A stretch of 21,565 nucleotides of DNA from NCBI GenBank assembly GCA_964620125.1, contig CAZUGQ010000030.1, forward strand, positions 1 through 21,565. The letters are read 5' to 3'. Below the pieces are notes generated by a model. It ran no database searches. It saw only the letters and a list, made by a program, of their open reading frames with translations, and had not been told where the DNA came from. The position numbers and the translations under genes were made by a program. Source of the stretch: OLB6 sp964620125 (GTDB lineage Bacteria > Bacteroidota > Ignavibacteria > Kapaibacteriales > Kapaibacteriaceae). Positions 14,600 through 21,565 of this stretch are shown piece by piece (within the stretch, counting starts at the first letter, position 1; each line of letters begins with the position of its first letter).

Positions 14600-15888
14600 T
14601 TGCCGTTAGCCCCTTTACCATTCGATGCATCGAGAGCCTTCGTAGTAACGGCCTTACCCTTTTGGAAGTTTTCGACCGGAAACTGTGGAGGGAACCCCAT
14701 GAACTGGCGCCAAAGTTCATACCCGAGTGGTACTTCGTTGAGGAGAACCCAACCAGTTACGGCGGTTCCAGGACGCAGGTACGCCATTGAAGGCCAGTCC
14801 TTCTTTGCAGAGTCGGGTACGATGAGTACTCGAAATCTTCCCGTGCCGTCGTCCACAGCATCGATAACCTTAACGCGGCCATGAAAGATGCCCACGGCAA
14901 TGTTCTGCCAGCCGGAAAACTGGAAGGCGGGAAAGCCTGAGAATTGCAATGAAACGATGCGTCCAGGCGAGATGAGTGCCGCATCCATGCTGCTTACATA
15001 AATCTCCGCAGCCTGATCCTGCGAGGTAGGCACTATGACGGCAAGTTGTTCACCTTCCTTTACGGTTTGTCCAGCCCCTACCTTGTTGATACGCACTACA
15101 TACCCGTCAACTGGTGCAACCACTGTTCCTGCACCAATGCGGCCTTGTGCATTAGCAAGCTTCACGTCGGCATCCTGCATGGCAACAATTGCTTGCGAGA
15201 TCACGCGCTCTTCTTCCGCTCGAAATGCATCGACATCCTGTAATGCAACATTGATTGACGCGGCAGCAGTCACACTGTCTGCCAGTGCCTTTTGCAAATT
15301 GAGCTGAGCAGTTTCCCACTCCCTTCGACTTATTAGGTCCTGTGAGAGTAACGTGTCGGCTCTTCTCTGACGGATGCGCGCTGTATTAATCTCAACGATG
15401 ACGTTCTGGAACCGGGCGCGTGCCTGGTTATAGCGTTCTTCGCTCTGTTTTCTGCGCTGTGTTGCAACATTAATTGCTTGTTCTTGTGCCTCGAACGTAC
15501 GGTCTCGAAGCTCCGATAACCTGCTAAGCAGATCCCGGTCCATAAAGTTTACATTGATGTCGGCAAGAACACAGATGGTGTCGCCTGCAGCTACCTGCGC
15601 ACCTTCATTCACGTACCACCGAACGATGCGGCCGGAGATGGAGCTTTCCAACGTTTGTGGCCGTGCCGACGGGTCGAATGCTGTAACGGAGCCTGATCCA
15701 ACAACACTCTGCTGCCAGGGCACAAATGCAAGCAGCACAATGGAAAGCAGAATGAAGCCAACGATGCCGATCGTTAGCCTGCTGTGCAGACGTGGTGTTT
15801 GAATCCGCGTAAAAACTGTTCGGCGCGTTGGATGTACGATGGCATCAAAGTCCGGCCACGATTGCGGAGGGGATGTTTTAGAAGACAT
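14596..15888 (-). CDS. HlyD-family periplasmic adaptor (membrane fusion protein)
   Basis: A 430-residue adaptor joining an inner-membrane pump to TolC. The N-terminus is cytoplasmic and short, then one membrane segment (about 38-60, LTIGIVGFILLSIVLLAFVP). The split lipoyl domain is visible as LESSISGRIVRWYVNEGAQVAAGDTI (over 25 residues in total, near 79-110) and GTVVAPVDGYVVRINKVGAGQTVKEGE (near 256-282). Between them lies a long coiled-coil hairpin with Gln/Arg/Ala-rich heptads. A beta-barrel region and a Lys/Asn-rich tail (NGKGANGK) follow. The ATG 15888 start overlaps the ABC stop by 11 nt. Type I secretion-like adaptors of the HlyD branch have this layout; RND-type adaptors are usually lipoproteins, which this is not. 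Confidence 0.92.
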   Translation of the reverse strand: MSSKTSPPQSWPDFDAIVHPTRRTVFTRIQTPRLHSRLTIGIVGFILLSIVLLAFVPWQQSVVGSGSVTAFDPSARPQTLESSISGRIVRWYVNEGAQVAAGDTICVLADINVNFMDRDLLSRLSELRDRTFEAQEQAINVATQRRKQSEERYNQARARFQNVIVEINTARIRQRRADTLLSQDLISRREWETAQLNLQKALADSVTAAASINVALQDVDAFRAEEERVISQAIVAMQDADVKLANAQGRIGAGTVVAPVDGYVVRINKVGAGQTVKEGEQLAVIVPTSQDQAAEIYVSSMDAALISPGRIVSLQFSGFPAFQFSGWQNIAVGIFHGRVKVIDAVDDGTGRFRVLIVPDSAKKDWPSMAYLRPGTAVTGWVLLNEVPLGYELWRQFMGFPPQFPVENFQKGKAVTTKALDASNGKGANGK

Positions 15889-17857
15889 CGGGAGCCTCCG
15901 GGAAGAGTGAGCAAAACTGTGGAGACTTACCCTTTGCCAACTCCATTGGTGAGCCTTGCTCTATGATGCGGCCATCAGCCAACACCAGCACATGATCTGT
16001 TCGCTTGATTACCTCGGGATCGTGCGACACGTTAATGATCGTCCACCCGGGATAGTTGAATAGGTCAGCTACGATGGCCAGTTTGGTTCCGTCTTCTATC
16101 CCTTCGAATGCTTCGTCGATAAGAAGAAGGTCAGGGCGATGCACGATCATGCGGGCAAACAGAATGCGACGGCGCAGACCAAAGGGGAGCTCCTCGCCAC
16201 TACCGGTAATAGGCGTATAGAGGCCTTTGGGCATGTTGTTAATGTCTGCGTCCATGCGGAGTAGTTCAAGAGCCCAGCGCAAGTCGGAATCAGGGATGTC
16301 GCGCCCTAGGATGATGTTGTCGCGAACAGTGGCCGATATGAGCTGATCCTCCGGGAAGACCATGCCAATGCGCTGACGCAGACTGTGAAGGTCGGCAGTG
16401 CGCGTGTCCACATTATTAACGAGCACTGAGCCTGAATCCTGACGGAGAACACCGGTGATCAGGTGGAGTATGGTACTCTTACCTGCGCCACTTTTGCCCA
16501 CCAAGCTTATGTGTTTGCCAGGTGATGCGGTAAAGGATACGTCCTCCAGCAACGCTCTGTTGAAGCTTATGCGTACATGCTCGAGCTTCACGGAAGCTGG
16601 TCCGATGGCTGGCACCTGCTGGTGGCCGCTTTCTTCGATAGGCTGAGCTACGACGGCTGTAAGCTTGTCGAGTGCCGCCATCATGTCGTAGTATCCATCA
16701 AACTGCAGAATCAGCTTCTCGATGGCCCCGATGATCAGAATGATCACAATCTCTGCAGCAACAAGCTGACCGAGCGACATCTGCTGCTCGATCACAAGCA
16801 TGCCACCTACTGCCAGAATCCCAACGGTTGCAAAGGCTTTGAAAATGTAACTGCCAAGAATCTGGCGTGCGATTATTACAAAGTGTGCATGTTTTGCTGT
16901 TACGTAGCGACCAGTGATCTCGTCAAGCCTGTCGAAAGCAAACCCGGTAGCTCCCAATATCTTGAACCCAAGGAATGTACGCGCTATATCTTCCAACCAG
17001 GCTGCTGTTTCATACTTTTTCTTGCTCATCACCACGGCTGTTGGAACAGCACCTCGACCCAACACCCAAATGAGCACGGGTACGAAAAGCAGAAACAGAA
17101 CATCATACACGATAAACACGGGATGGTAGATCGCCAACAACACCAATCCCGTAGTTAATACCAGAATGGCATTGATGCCTTCCAATAGGAACTTGCCGAG
17201 TGACTTCTGAACCGTCATGACATCAAAGAACCTATTCACCAGCTCGGGTGCGTAGGTCGATGTTGCTACCGATCGTTTGAGCAGAGGCAGGCGCCAGGCG
17301 ATATCAAAAGCTGTTCGAACGAACAATCGCCGTTGAATGAGGTCAACAACATACCGTTCAAGAACAGAGAGACCGGCTAGTATCAGCAAGGCCACGAGTA
17401 CTACAATACAGAGTACAACTAGCTGGCGGTTAAAAACGCCGAGTGCAACCGCATTTACGATGGCTTGTGAACTTAGTGGTACTGCCAGACCGAGTAGGCT
17501 CGACAACAGGGAGTACGCAGCCACGTACCACATGTCGCGCTTTTCCGATGTAAGGATGCGGCGTAAGTATGGCCATACCCGTACCTGCTGCCGTTGTTCG
17601 TATGGCTCGAACAACGCTTTCAGCACCGAGTCGCCAACGGATAGGCTTCGTTTACCGTCAACAACCTGAACGGATGCAACTACGCCAACAGATAACAGTG
17701 CTTCGGCTGCAACATCAAGAGCAGTGCTTTCAGACACATATCTGGAAAGCAGGTATCGGCGCACACCTTCCACCTGATCTGGAGTAAGGTCAATGCCTTC
17801 AAGGCGAGTGATGGAATCCAGAAGATGCGCTCTTACGTCGTCTTGTTTACTGTTCAT
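15878..17857 (-). CDS. ABC exporter with fused membrane and ATPase domains and a degenerate signature motif
   Basis: A 659-residue half-transporter. Residues 1-105 form a soluble N-terminal region without the Cys-His motif of C39 peptidases. About 105-390 hold the membrane domain with roughly six hydrophobic segments. The nucleotide domain has Walker A GKSGAGKST (454-462), Walker B with Asp581-Glu582 in LLLIDEAFEG, and His612 in NVSHD. The signature, normally LSGGQ, reads LPFGL (557-561) followed by RRRILFARM, and the Q-loop reads GMVFPEDQL, with Pro where Gln is expected. The D-loop (SALD) is also replaced. The gene overlaps uvrA upstream and the HlyD-type gene downstream by 11 nt each. With the adaptor and TolC-type channel it forms a type I-like tripartite exporter of unknown cargo. 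Similar degenerate-signature exporters occur in Bacteroidota as far as I recall; that is memory, not a search. Confidence 0.88.
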   Translation of the reverse strand: MNSKQDDVRAHLLDSITRLEGIDLTPDQVEGVRRYLLSRYVSESTALDVAAEALLSVGVVASVQVVDGKRSLSVGDSVLKALFEPYEQRQQVRVWPYLRRILTSEKRDMWYVAAYSLLSSLLGLAVPLSSQAIVNAVALGVFNRQLVVLCIVVLVALLILAGLSVLERYVVDLIQRRLFVRTAFDIAWRLPLLKRSVATSTYAPELVNRFFDVMTVQKSLGKFLLEGINAILVLTTGLVLLAIYHPVFIVYDVLFLLFVPVLIWVLGRGAVPTAVVMSKKKYETAAWLEDIARTFLGFKILGATGFAFDRLDEITGRYVTAKHAHFVIIARQILGSYIFKAFATVGILAVGGMLVIEQQMSLGQLVAAEIVIILIIGAIEKLILQFDGYYDMMAALDKLTAVVAQPIEESGHQQVPAIGPASVKLEHVRISFNRALLEDVSFTASPGKHISLVGKSGAGKSTILHLITGVLRQDSGSVLVNNVDTRTADLHSLRQRIGMVFPEDQLISATVRDNIILGRDIPDSDLRWALELLRMDADINNMPKGLYTPITGSGEELPFGLRRRILFARMIVHRPDLLLIDEAFEGIEDGTKLAIVADLFNYPGWTIINVSHDPEVIKRTDHVLVLADGRIIEQGSPMELAKGKSPQFCSLFPEAPDVF

Positions 17858-20798
17858 AAGCGTTGGCGAGTTCGTCGTGCAGGTACTTTCCCGTCAGCGA
17901 AGTAGGAACAGTGGCAACATGTTCGGGAGTTCCTTGAGCAACAATGCGTCCTCCGCCAGAGCCCCCTCCCGGTCCCATGTCAATAATGTGATCGGCATGA
18001 GCAATCACATCCATGTTGTGCTCGATGACCACTACGGTGTTTCCTCTGTCAACCAGTTTGTCCAGCAACGAAAGCAAGATTCGTACATCGTCAAAATGCA
18101 GACCGGTGGTTGGTTCGTCGAGCAGGTATAACGTCTTTCCAGTACCAATCTTGGCAAGCTCCGTTGCGAGCTTCACACGTTGAGCTTCTCCTCCGGAAAG
18201 TGTTGGCGCCTGCTGACCGAGCCGGACGTATGTAAGGCCAACATCCCAGAGCGTTTGCAACCTGTGCTTGATGCGAGGTATGTCGGCAAAAAAGTCAAGC
18301 GCTTCCTCAACGCTCATATCCAACACGTCTGCTATGCTCTTTCCCTTAAAACGCACGCTGAGTGTTTCTGAATTGTAACGTTTGCCATTGCAGGTTTCGC
18401 AGTTCACGTATACGTCTGGCAGAAAGTTCATTTCGATTCTGCGAAGACCAGCACCTTCACAGTCCTCACATCGTCCACCAGCCACATTGAAGGAGAAGCG
18501 TCCGCTTTTGTAGCCCCGTATGCGCGCTTCGGGAAGCATGGTAAAGAAGTCGCGGATAAGCGTGAACAGACCGGTATAGGTTGCCGGGTTCGAACGTGGG
18601 GTTCGGCCGATAGGCGACTGGTCAATTTCGATGACTTTGTCGATACCATCAATTCCTTCGATGCGATCATACGGCAATGGCACGAGTTCGCTCGTACTGA
18701 AGTGCCTGGCAAGTATTGGATACAAGGTTTCGTTGATCAGCGTGCTCTTGCCACTTCCGCTCATGCCCGTTACACACACGAACGTGCCAAGTGGTAACAC
18801 TAGGTCGACATTCTTCAGATTGTGCCCTGTAGCACCTTTCACGGTGATCACGCGCCCATTGCCCTGGCGCCGTTCTCGCGGTATCGCAATGCTGCGGACT
18901 CCCGTAATGTATTCGTACGTGAGGGAAGGGGCTTGTGCACTGCGAAGCATCGTGTATGAGTTACCACGACTTCCGTTGGTGGATGAACGATGATCCTTCC
19001 GAAACTCCGCAACGATGGTTCCACCATGAAGGCCTGCACCTGGGCCTATGTCAACTACATGGTCTGCTTCTTCGATCATCTCCTTGTCATGTTCAACTAC
19101 AATGATCGTATTGCCAAGATCTCTCAGGTTTTTCAGCGACGAAATGAGCTTTCTGTTGTCGTGCTGATGCAAACCAATGCTAGGTTCATCGAGAACATAC
19201 GTTACTCCCACGAGCTGCGAGCCAATCTGTGATGCCAGACGTATTCGCTGACTTTCTCCTCCACTCAGCGTGCGTGCACTTCGGTCAAGAGTTAGATACG
19301 ACAAGCCAACTTCCTGCAGGAATCGCAGGCGTTCTCCTATCTCTTTGATGATGAGTGCGGCAATCGTTTGTTGCCTGCTGGTAAGCTTGGACATAACGGC
19401 AGCACTCCAGCCAACGGCAGACTCTACGTCCATGGCCGAGATCTGGTGGATCCCCAGATCGGCTACTCGAACGTGCAAGTGTTCTTCCTTGAGCCTAGCT
19501 CCCTGGCAGACGCGGCAGGGGATCGAGGCAAAGTACCGCTCCATCGACTTACGTACCGATGCCGTTGGTGACTGTTCATACTGGTGCCGTAAGGTTGGCA
19601 ATACACCGATGAACGTGTGCTTCACTGTACGATGTCCATAGTTCACCTTTACGGAGCGATCATCACCTCCGAGTAAGAACGTGGTGAACACTTCTGCGTC
19701 CAGCTCCTCAATCGGCGTAGTAAGAGAAAGCCCCGTTTCTTGTGCATAGGCGTTCACCTGCTTCCACAAGAACGTCTCTCGCTTTTTTCCAAGTGGCCCA
19801 ACGCCGCCTTCTGCAATCGATAGTGATCGAACGGGAATTACGAGCTGGATATCGAAGTCCGTGTATTCTCCAAGGCCTTCACAGGTTGTGCACGCACCAA
19901 AGGGTGAATTAAAGGAGAACATGTTTGGTGCCGGCGTTTCATGACTCCTACCGCATTGCGGACATGAGTACGAGGTGCTGTAGTAAACGTCTTTCCACGA
20001 GCCGTCGGTCTGTTCGTACAGAACGGTAACACCGCCTTCACCGAGAACCAGTGCAGTATCCACACTTTCCTTAAGACGTCGGTGATGTTTGGGATCAACT
20101 TCCAGCCTGTCAACCACCAATTCCACCACGTGGGTTTTGTATCGTGGAAGCTGCATACCTTCAAAGATTTCTTGCAGCTCACCATCCACCCGCACCCTCG
20201 TATACCCCTGCCTTCGCAACTGGTCGAACAGCTCACGATAATGTCCCTTGCGTCCCTTAACCAGTGGACTCAGTATCTGCGCCTTCATGAGCTCGCCATC
20301 TGCGCCACGCAGGTTGAGGATGGCATCCACGATCTGTTCCACAGTTTGCTGCCGCACAGGGATGTTGCAAGTAACGCAGTATTGAATACCTACCTTGGCA
20401 AACAGCAGGCGCAGGTAGTCATAAATCTCTGTTACGGTTCCTACCGTGCTGCGTGGACTATGGCCAACGCTCTTCTGTTCGATGCTGATGGCCGGCGAAA
20501 GACCTTCGATAACGTCTACATCCGGCTTTTTCATCAGTCCCAAAAACTGTCGTGCATAGGCACTCATGCACTCCACGTACCTGCGTTGCCCTTCCGCATA
20601 GATCGTGTCGAATGCGAGTGAACTTTTTCCACTTCCGCTCAAACCCGTAATCACCACCAGTTGGTCGCGAGGGATCTCCAGGTTGATGTTTTTGAGGTTG
20701 TGCTCACGAGCGCCTCGGACATTGATGGTTGTGAGTTCTTCTACCGGAAAGGCAACAGAATGGTGTATCGGTATGGAGTCCACCACGTCATTCCGCAT
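17847..20798 (-). CDS. uvrA: Excinuclease ABC subunit A
   Basis: Damage-sensing ATPase of nucleotide excision repair; loads UvrB onto lesions. The protein has 983 residues from ATG 20798; the frame runs to TTG 20816, adding six unconserved residues. Walker A GLSGSGKSS lies near residues 52-60, and a second GMSGSGKST in the C-terminal half. Signatures TLSGGESQRIRLASQ and TLSGGEAQRVKLATE are both intact. Zinc-finger cysteines appear as CPQCG with CTTC and as CEDC with CETC; an extra YCVTC pair is present near the N-terminal insertion. Length exceeds E. coli UvrA (940) partly through a Ser/Arg-rich insertion before GRVITVKGATGHNLKNV. The stop overlaps the ABC exporter start by 11 nt. The AGGGGGCT octamer lies near its C-terminus in GPGGGSGGG. 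Confidence 0.97.
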   Translation of the reverse strand: MRNDVVDSIPIHHSVAFPVEELTTINVRGAREHNLKNINLEIPRDQLVVITGLSGSGKSSLAFDTIYAEGQRRYVECMSAYARQFLGLMKKPDVDVIEGLSPAISIEQKSVGHSPRSTVGTVTEIYDYLRLLFAKVGIQYCVTCNIPVRQQTVEQIVDAILNLRGADGELMKAQILSPLVKGRKGHYRELFDQLRRQGYTRVRVDGELQEIFEGMQLPRYKTHVVELVVDRLEVDPKHHRRLKESVDTALVLGEGGVTVLYEQTDGSWKDVYYSTSYSCPQCGRSHETPAPNMFSFNSPFGACTTCEGLGEYTDFDIQLVIPVRSLSIAEGGVGPLGKKRETFLWKQVNAYAQETGLSLTTPIEELDAEVFTTFLLGGDDRSVKVNYGHRTVKHTFIGVLPTLRHQYEQSPTASVRKSMERYFASIPCRVCQGARLKEEHLHVRVADLGIHQISAMDVESAVGWSAAVMSKLTSRQQTIAALIIKEIGERLRFLQEVGLSYLTLDRSARTLSGGESQRIRLASQIGSQLVGVTYVLDEPSIGLHQHDNRKLISSLKNLRDLGNTIIVVEHDKEMIEEADHVVDIGPGAGLHGGTIVAEFRKDHRSSTNGSRGNSYTMLRSAQAPSLTYEYITGVRSIAIPRERRQGNGRVITVKGATGHNLKNVDLVLPLGTFVCVTGMSGSGKSTLINETLYPILARHFSTSELVPLPYDRIEGIDGIDKVIEIDQSPIGRTPRSNPATYTGLFTLIRDFFTMLPEARIRGYKSGRFSFNVAGGRCEDCEGAGLRRIEMNFLPDVYVNCETCNGKRYNSETLSVRFKGKSIADVLDMSVEEALDFFADIPRIKHRLQTLWDVGLTYVRLGQQAPTLSGGEAQRVKLATELAKIGTGKTLYLLDEPTTGLHFDDVRILLSLLDKLVDRGNTVVVIEHNMDVIAHADHIIDMGPGGGSGGGRIVAQGTPEHVATVPTSLTGKYLHDELANAYEQ

Positions 20799-21060
20799 TA
20801 AGGGGGGCTTCGGCAAGGGGAGTTATGGAGTGTGATGAGAAAGCGCAGCCCGAAAAATACGGTACAACGCAGTGTCTATCTGGCCGCTGTGGTTCTGACA
20901 GCGAGCAAGACACGGATCGTAGTGATGCATTCACGCGATAACTCCAACGCCCCTACCGTGTGCACCGCCTACCCTTTCGATTGTGGAATGTTGGTGCAAT
21001 GTTCTATTGCGATAGTACAAAACACAAAACGATGTAGAACACCAGGCCTCGGTACGGCAC
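20799..21060. other. Gap between ftsK and uvrA
   Basis: 262 nt with no convincing gene. On the minus strand it presumably holds the uvrA-exporter promoter. The best -7-like string is TATTTTTC (20861-20854), one base off TAnnTTTG and without a -33 box. Two short hairpins are visible, GCTGT/ACAGC (about 20886-20902) and GCAAT/ATTGC (20996-21010); neither is followed by a convincing T-run on the minus strand, so no terminator for ftsK is called. Confidence 0.4.
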
Positions 21061-21565
21061 TCAGAGATAGCCTTCCAACTCACTCTCACTCTGCAGCAGC
21101 ACGGCCCTTCCCTTACTTCCATCTGGCGGACCCACTATTCCCGCACTCTCCAGCTCATCCACGATGCGGGCTGCTCGGGCATAGCCAACCTTGAGCCGTC
21201 TCTGCAGCGTGCTAACCGACGCCTGTTGCAATTGTATGAAGATGCGCGCTGCATCGCCGAACAACGCATCACGCTCACCATCTGCATTGCCAAAGCCCCC
21301 TGCCTTTTTCTCTAAGATGCTTGGTAGCATGTAGGGTTGTTTGTAGCCGCGCTGTTTGCCGATGTGCTCGCAGATGGCTTCGACTTCTTCCGTGGAGATG
21401 AAGGCGTTTTGCATGCGAAGGGGCTTGGGCGTGTTGCCGGGTGCGAAGAGCATGTCGCCGTTGCCGATGAGGTGCTCTGCGCCGCTTGTGTCAAGGATGG
21501 TGCGGGAGTCCACGCGGGCGCTTACCTGGTAGGCGATGCGCGCGGGGAAGTTGGCTTTGATGAGG
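21061..21565 (-). CDS. ftsK: DNA translocase FtsK, C-terminal part (5' end beyond window)
   Basis: The last 168 codons of an FtsK/SpoIIIE translocase; the frame stays open to the window edge. It begins inside the RecA-like motor with LIKANFPARIAYQV, then DSRTILDTSGAEHLIGNGDM, a stretch strongly conserved in the family. After a linker (LPSILEKKAGGFGN) comes the winged-helix gamma domain (ALFGDAARIFIQLQQASVS, LQRRLKVGYARAARIVDEL, SAGIVGPPDGSKGRAVLL), which in other bacteria binds KOPS sequences and activates XerD at dif. FtsK pumps DNA at the division septum during chromosome segregation. Confidence 0.96.
   Translation of the reverse strand, partial: LIKANFPARIAYQVSARVDSRTILDTSGAEHLIGNGDMLFAPGNTPKPLRMQNAFISTEEVEAICEHIGKQRGYKQPYMLPSILEKKAGGFGNADGERDALFGDAARIFIQLQQASVSTLQRRLKVGYARAARIVDELESAGIVGPPDGSKGRAVLLQSESELEGYL

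Larger units (their letters stand above)
41..21301. repeat. Dispersed octamer AGGGGGCT, 11 copies
   Basis: Plus-strand copies start at 41, 4379, 5120, 9799 and 13815. Minus-strand copies (AGCCCCCT on plus) start at 685, 8424, 9421, 12355, 17960 and 21294. All fall in protein-coding genes, none in RNA genes or gaps. Flanking bases are not conserved beyond a mild preference for T or C after the core. Chance expectation for any octamer on both strands of this window is about 0.7 copies. Confidence 0.85.

Noticed and set aside
20886..21010. Short hairpins in the ftsK-uvrA gap as an ftsK terminator
   Set aside because: Stems of only five base pairs without a suitable T-run on the minus strand.
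41..21301. AGGGGGCT interpreted as the FtsK-orienting KOPS of this organism because ftsK is in the window
   Set aside because: Copies are split 5:6 between strands, whereas KOPS are strongly polarised; cannot be settled from one window, so not claimed.

Overview
The window is most likely a chromosomal segment of a Bacteroidota/Chlorobiota-group bacterium (possibly the Ignavibacteria/Kapabacteria side; placement below phylum level is a guess). Three things point there. The first gene ends in a type IX secretion (T9SS) sorting-domain-like C-terminus. Two promoters carry the Bacteroidota-type -7 element TAnnTTTG (TACCTTTG before gyrA, TATCTTTG before etfB). Shine-Dalgarno sequences are mostly absent. 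Gene density is high and no phage, IS element or CRISPR array is visible.

Left half, plus strand (1-10588): the 3' part of a large secreted protein with a C25-peptidase/T9SS-like C-terminus; gyrA behind its own promoter and a leader hairpin; a TonB-receptor-like outer-membrane barrel gene that overlaps the gyrA stop codon and contains G7 and G9 runs; a long-chain acyl-CoA synthetase; a 25-bp perfect inverted repeat lying over that gene's stop codon; a nitroreductase-family protein; and a type III polyketide synthase followed by an ICMT-type methyltransferase. The last pair is the classic core of alkylpyrone/alkylresorcinol lipid synthesis, and the acyl-CoA synthetase nearby could feed it.

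Right half, minus strand (10676-21565), in transcription order: the 3' end of ftsK; uvrA; an ABC transporter with a degenerate signature motif; an HlyD-type adaptor; a TolC-type channel; etfB-etfA; a bifunctional-nuclease (BFN) protein with a UVR motif; and a tRNA with anticodon CAT. The uvrA-ABC-HlyD-TolC reading frames overlap one another (11, 11 and 4 nt), so repair gene and exporter look like one transcript. The two halves converge near 10.6 kb.

The least expected signal is a dispersed octamer, AGGGGGCT, present 11 times on either strand where about 0.7 is expected by chance. Of the 13 G5/C5 runs of exactly five bases in the window, 11 sit in this octamer, in four different strand/codon registers and always inside genes. 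It behaves like a genome-wide signature word (uptake sequence, Chi-like site or protein-binding site). Two separate 9-nt tandem repeats (one a G-quadruplex-capable leader before the BFN gene, one inside etfA) and the poly-G tracts in the barrel gene suggest slipped-strand variation is active here.
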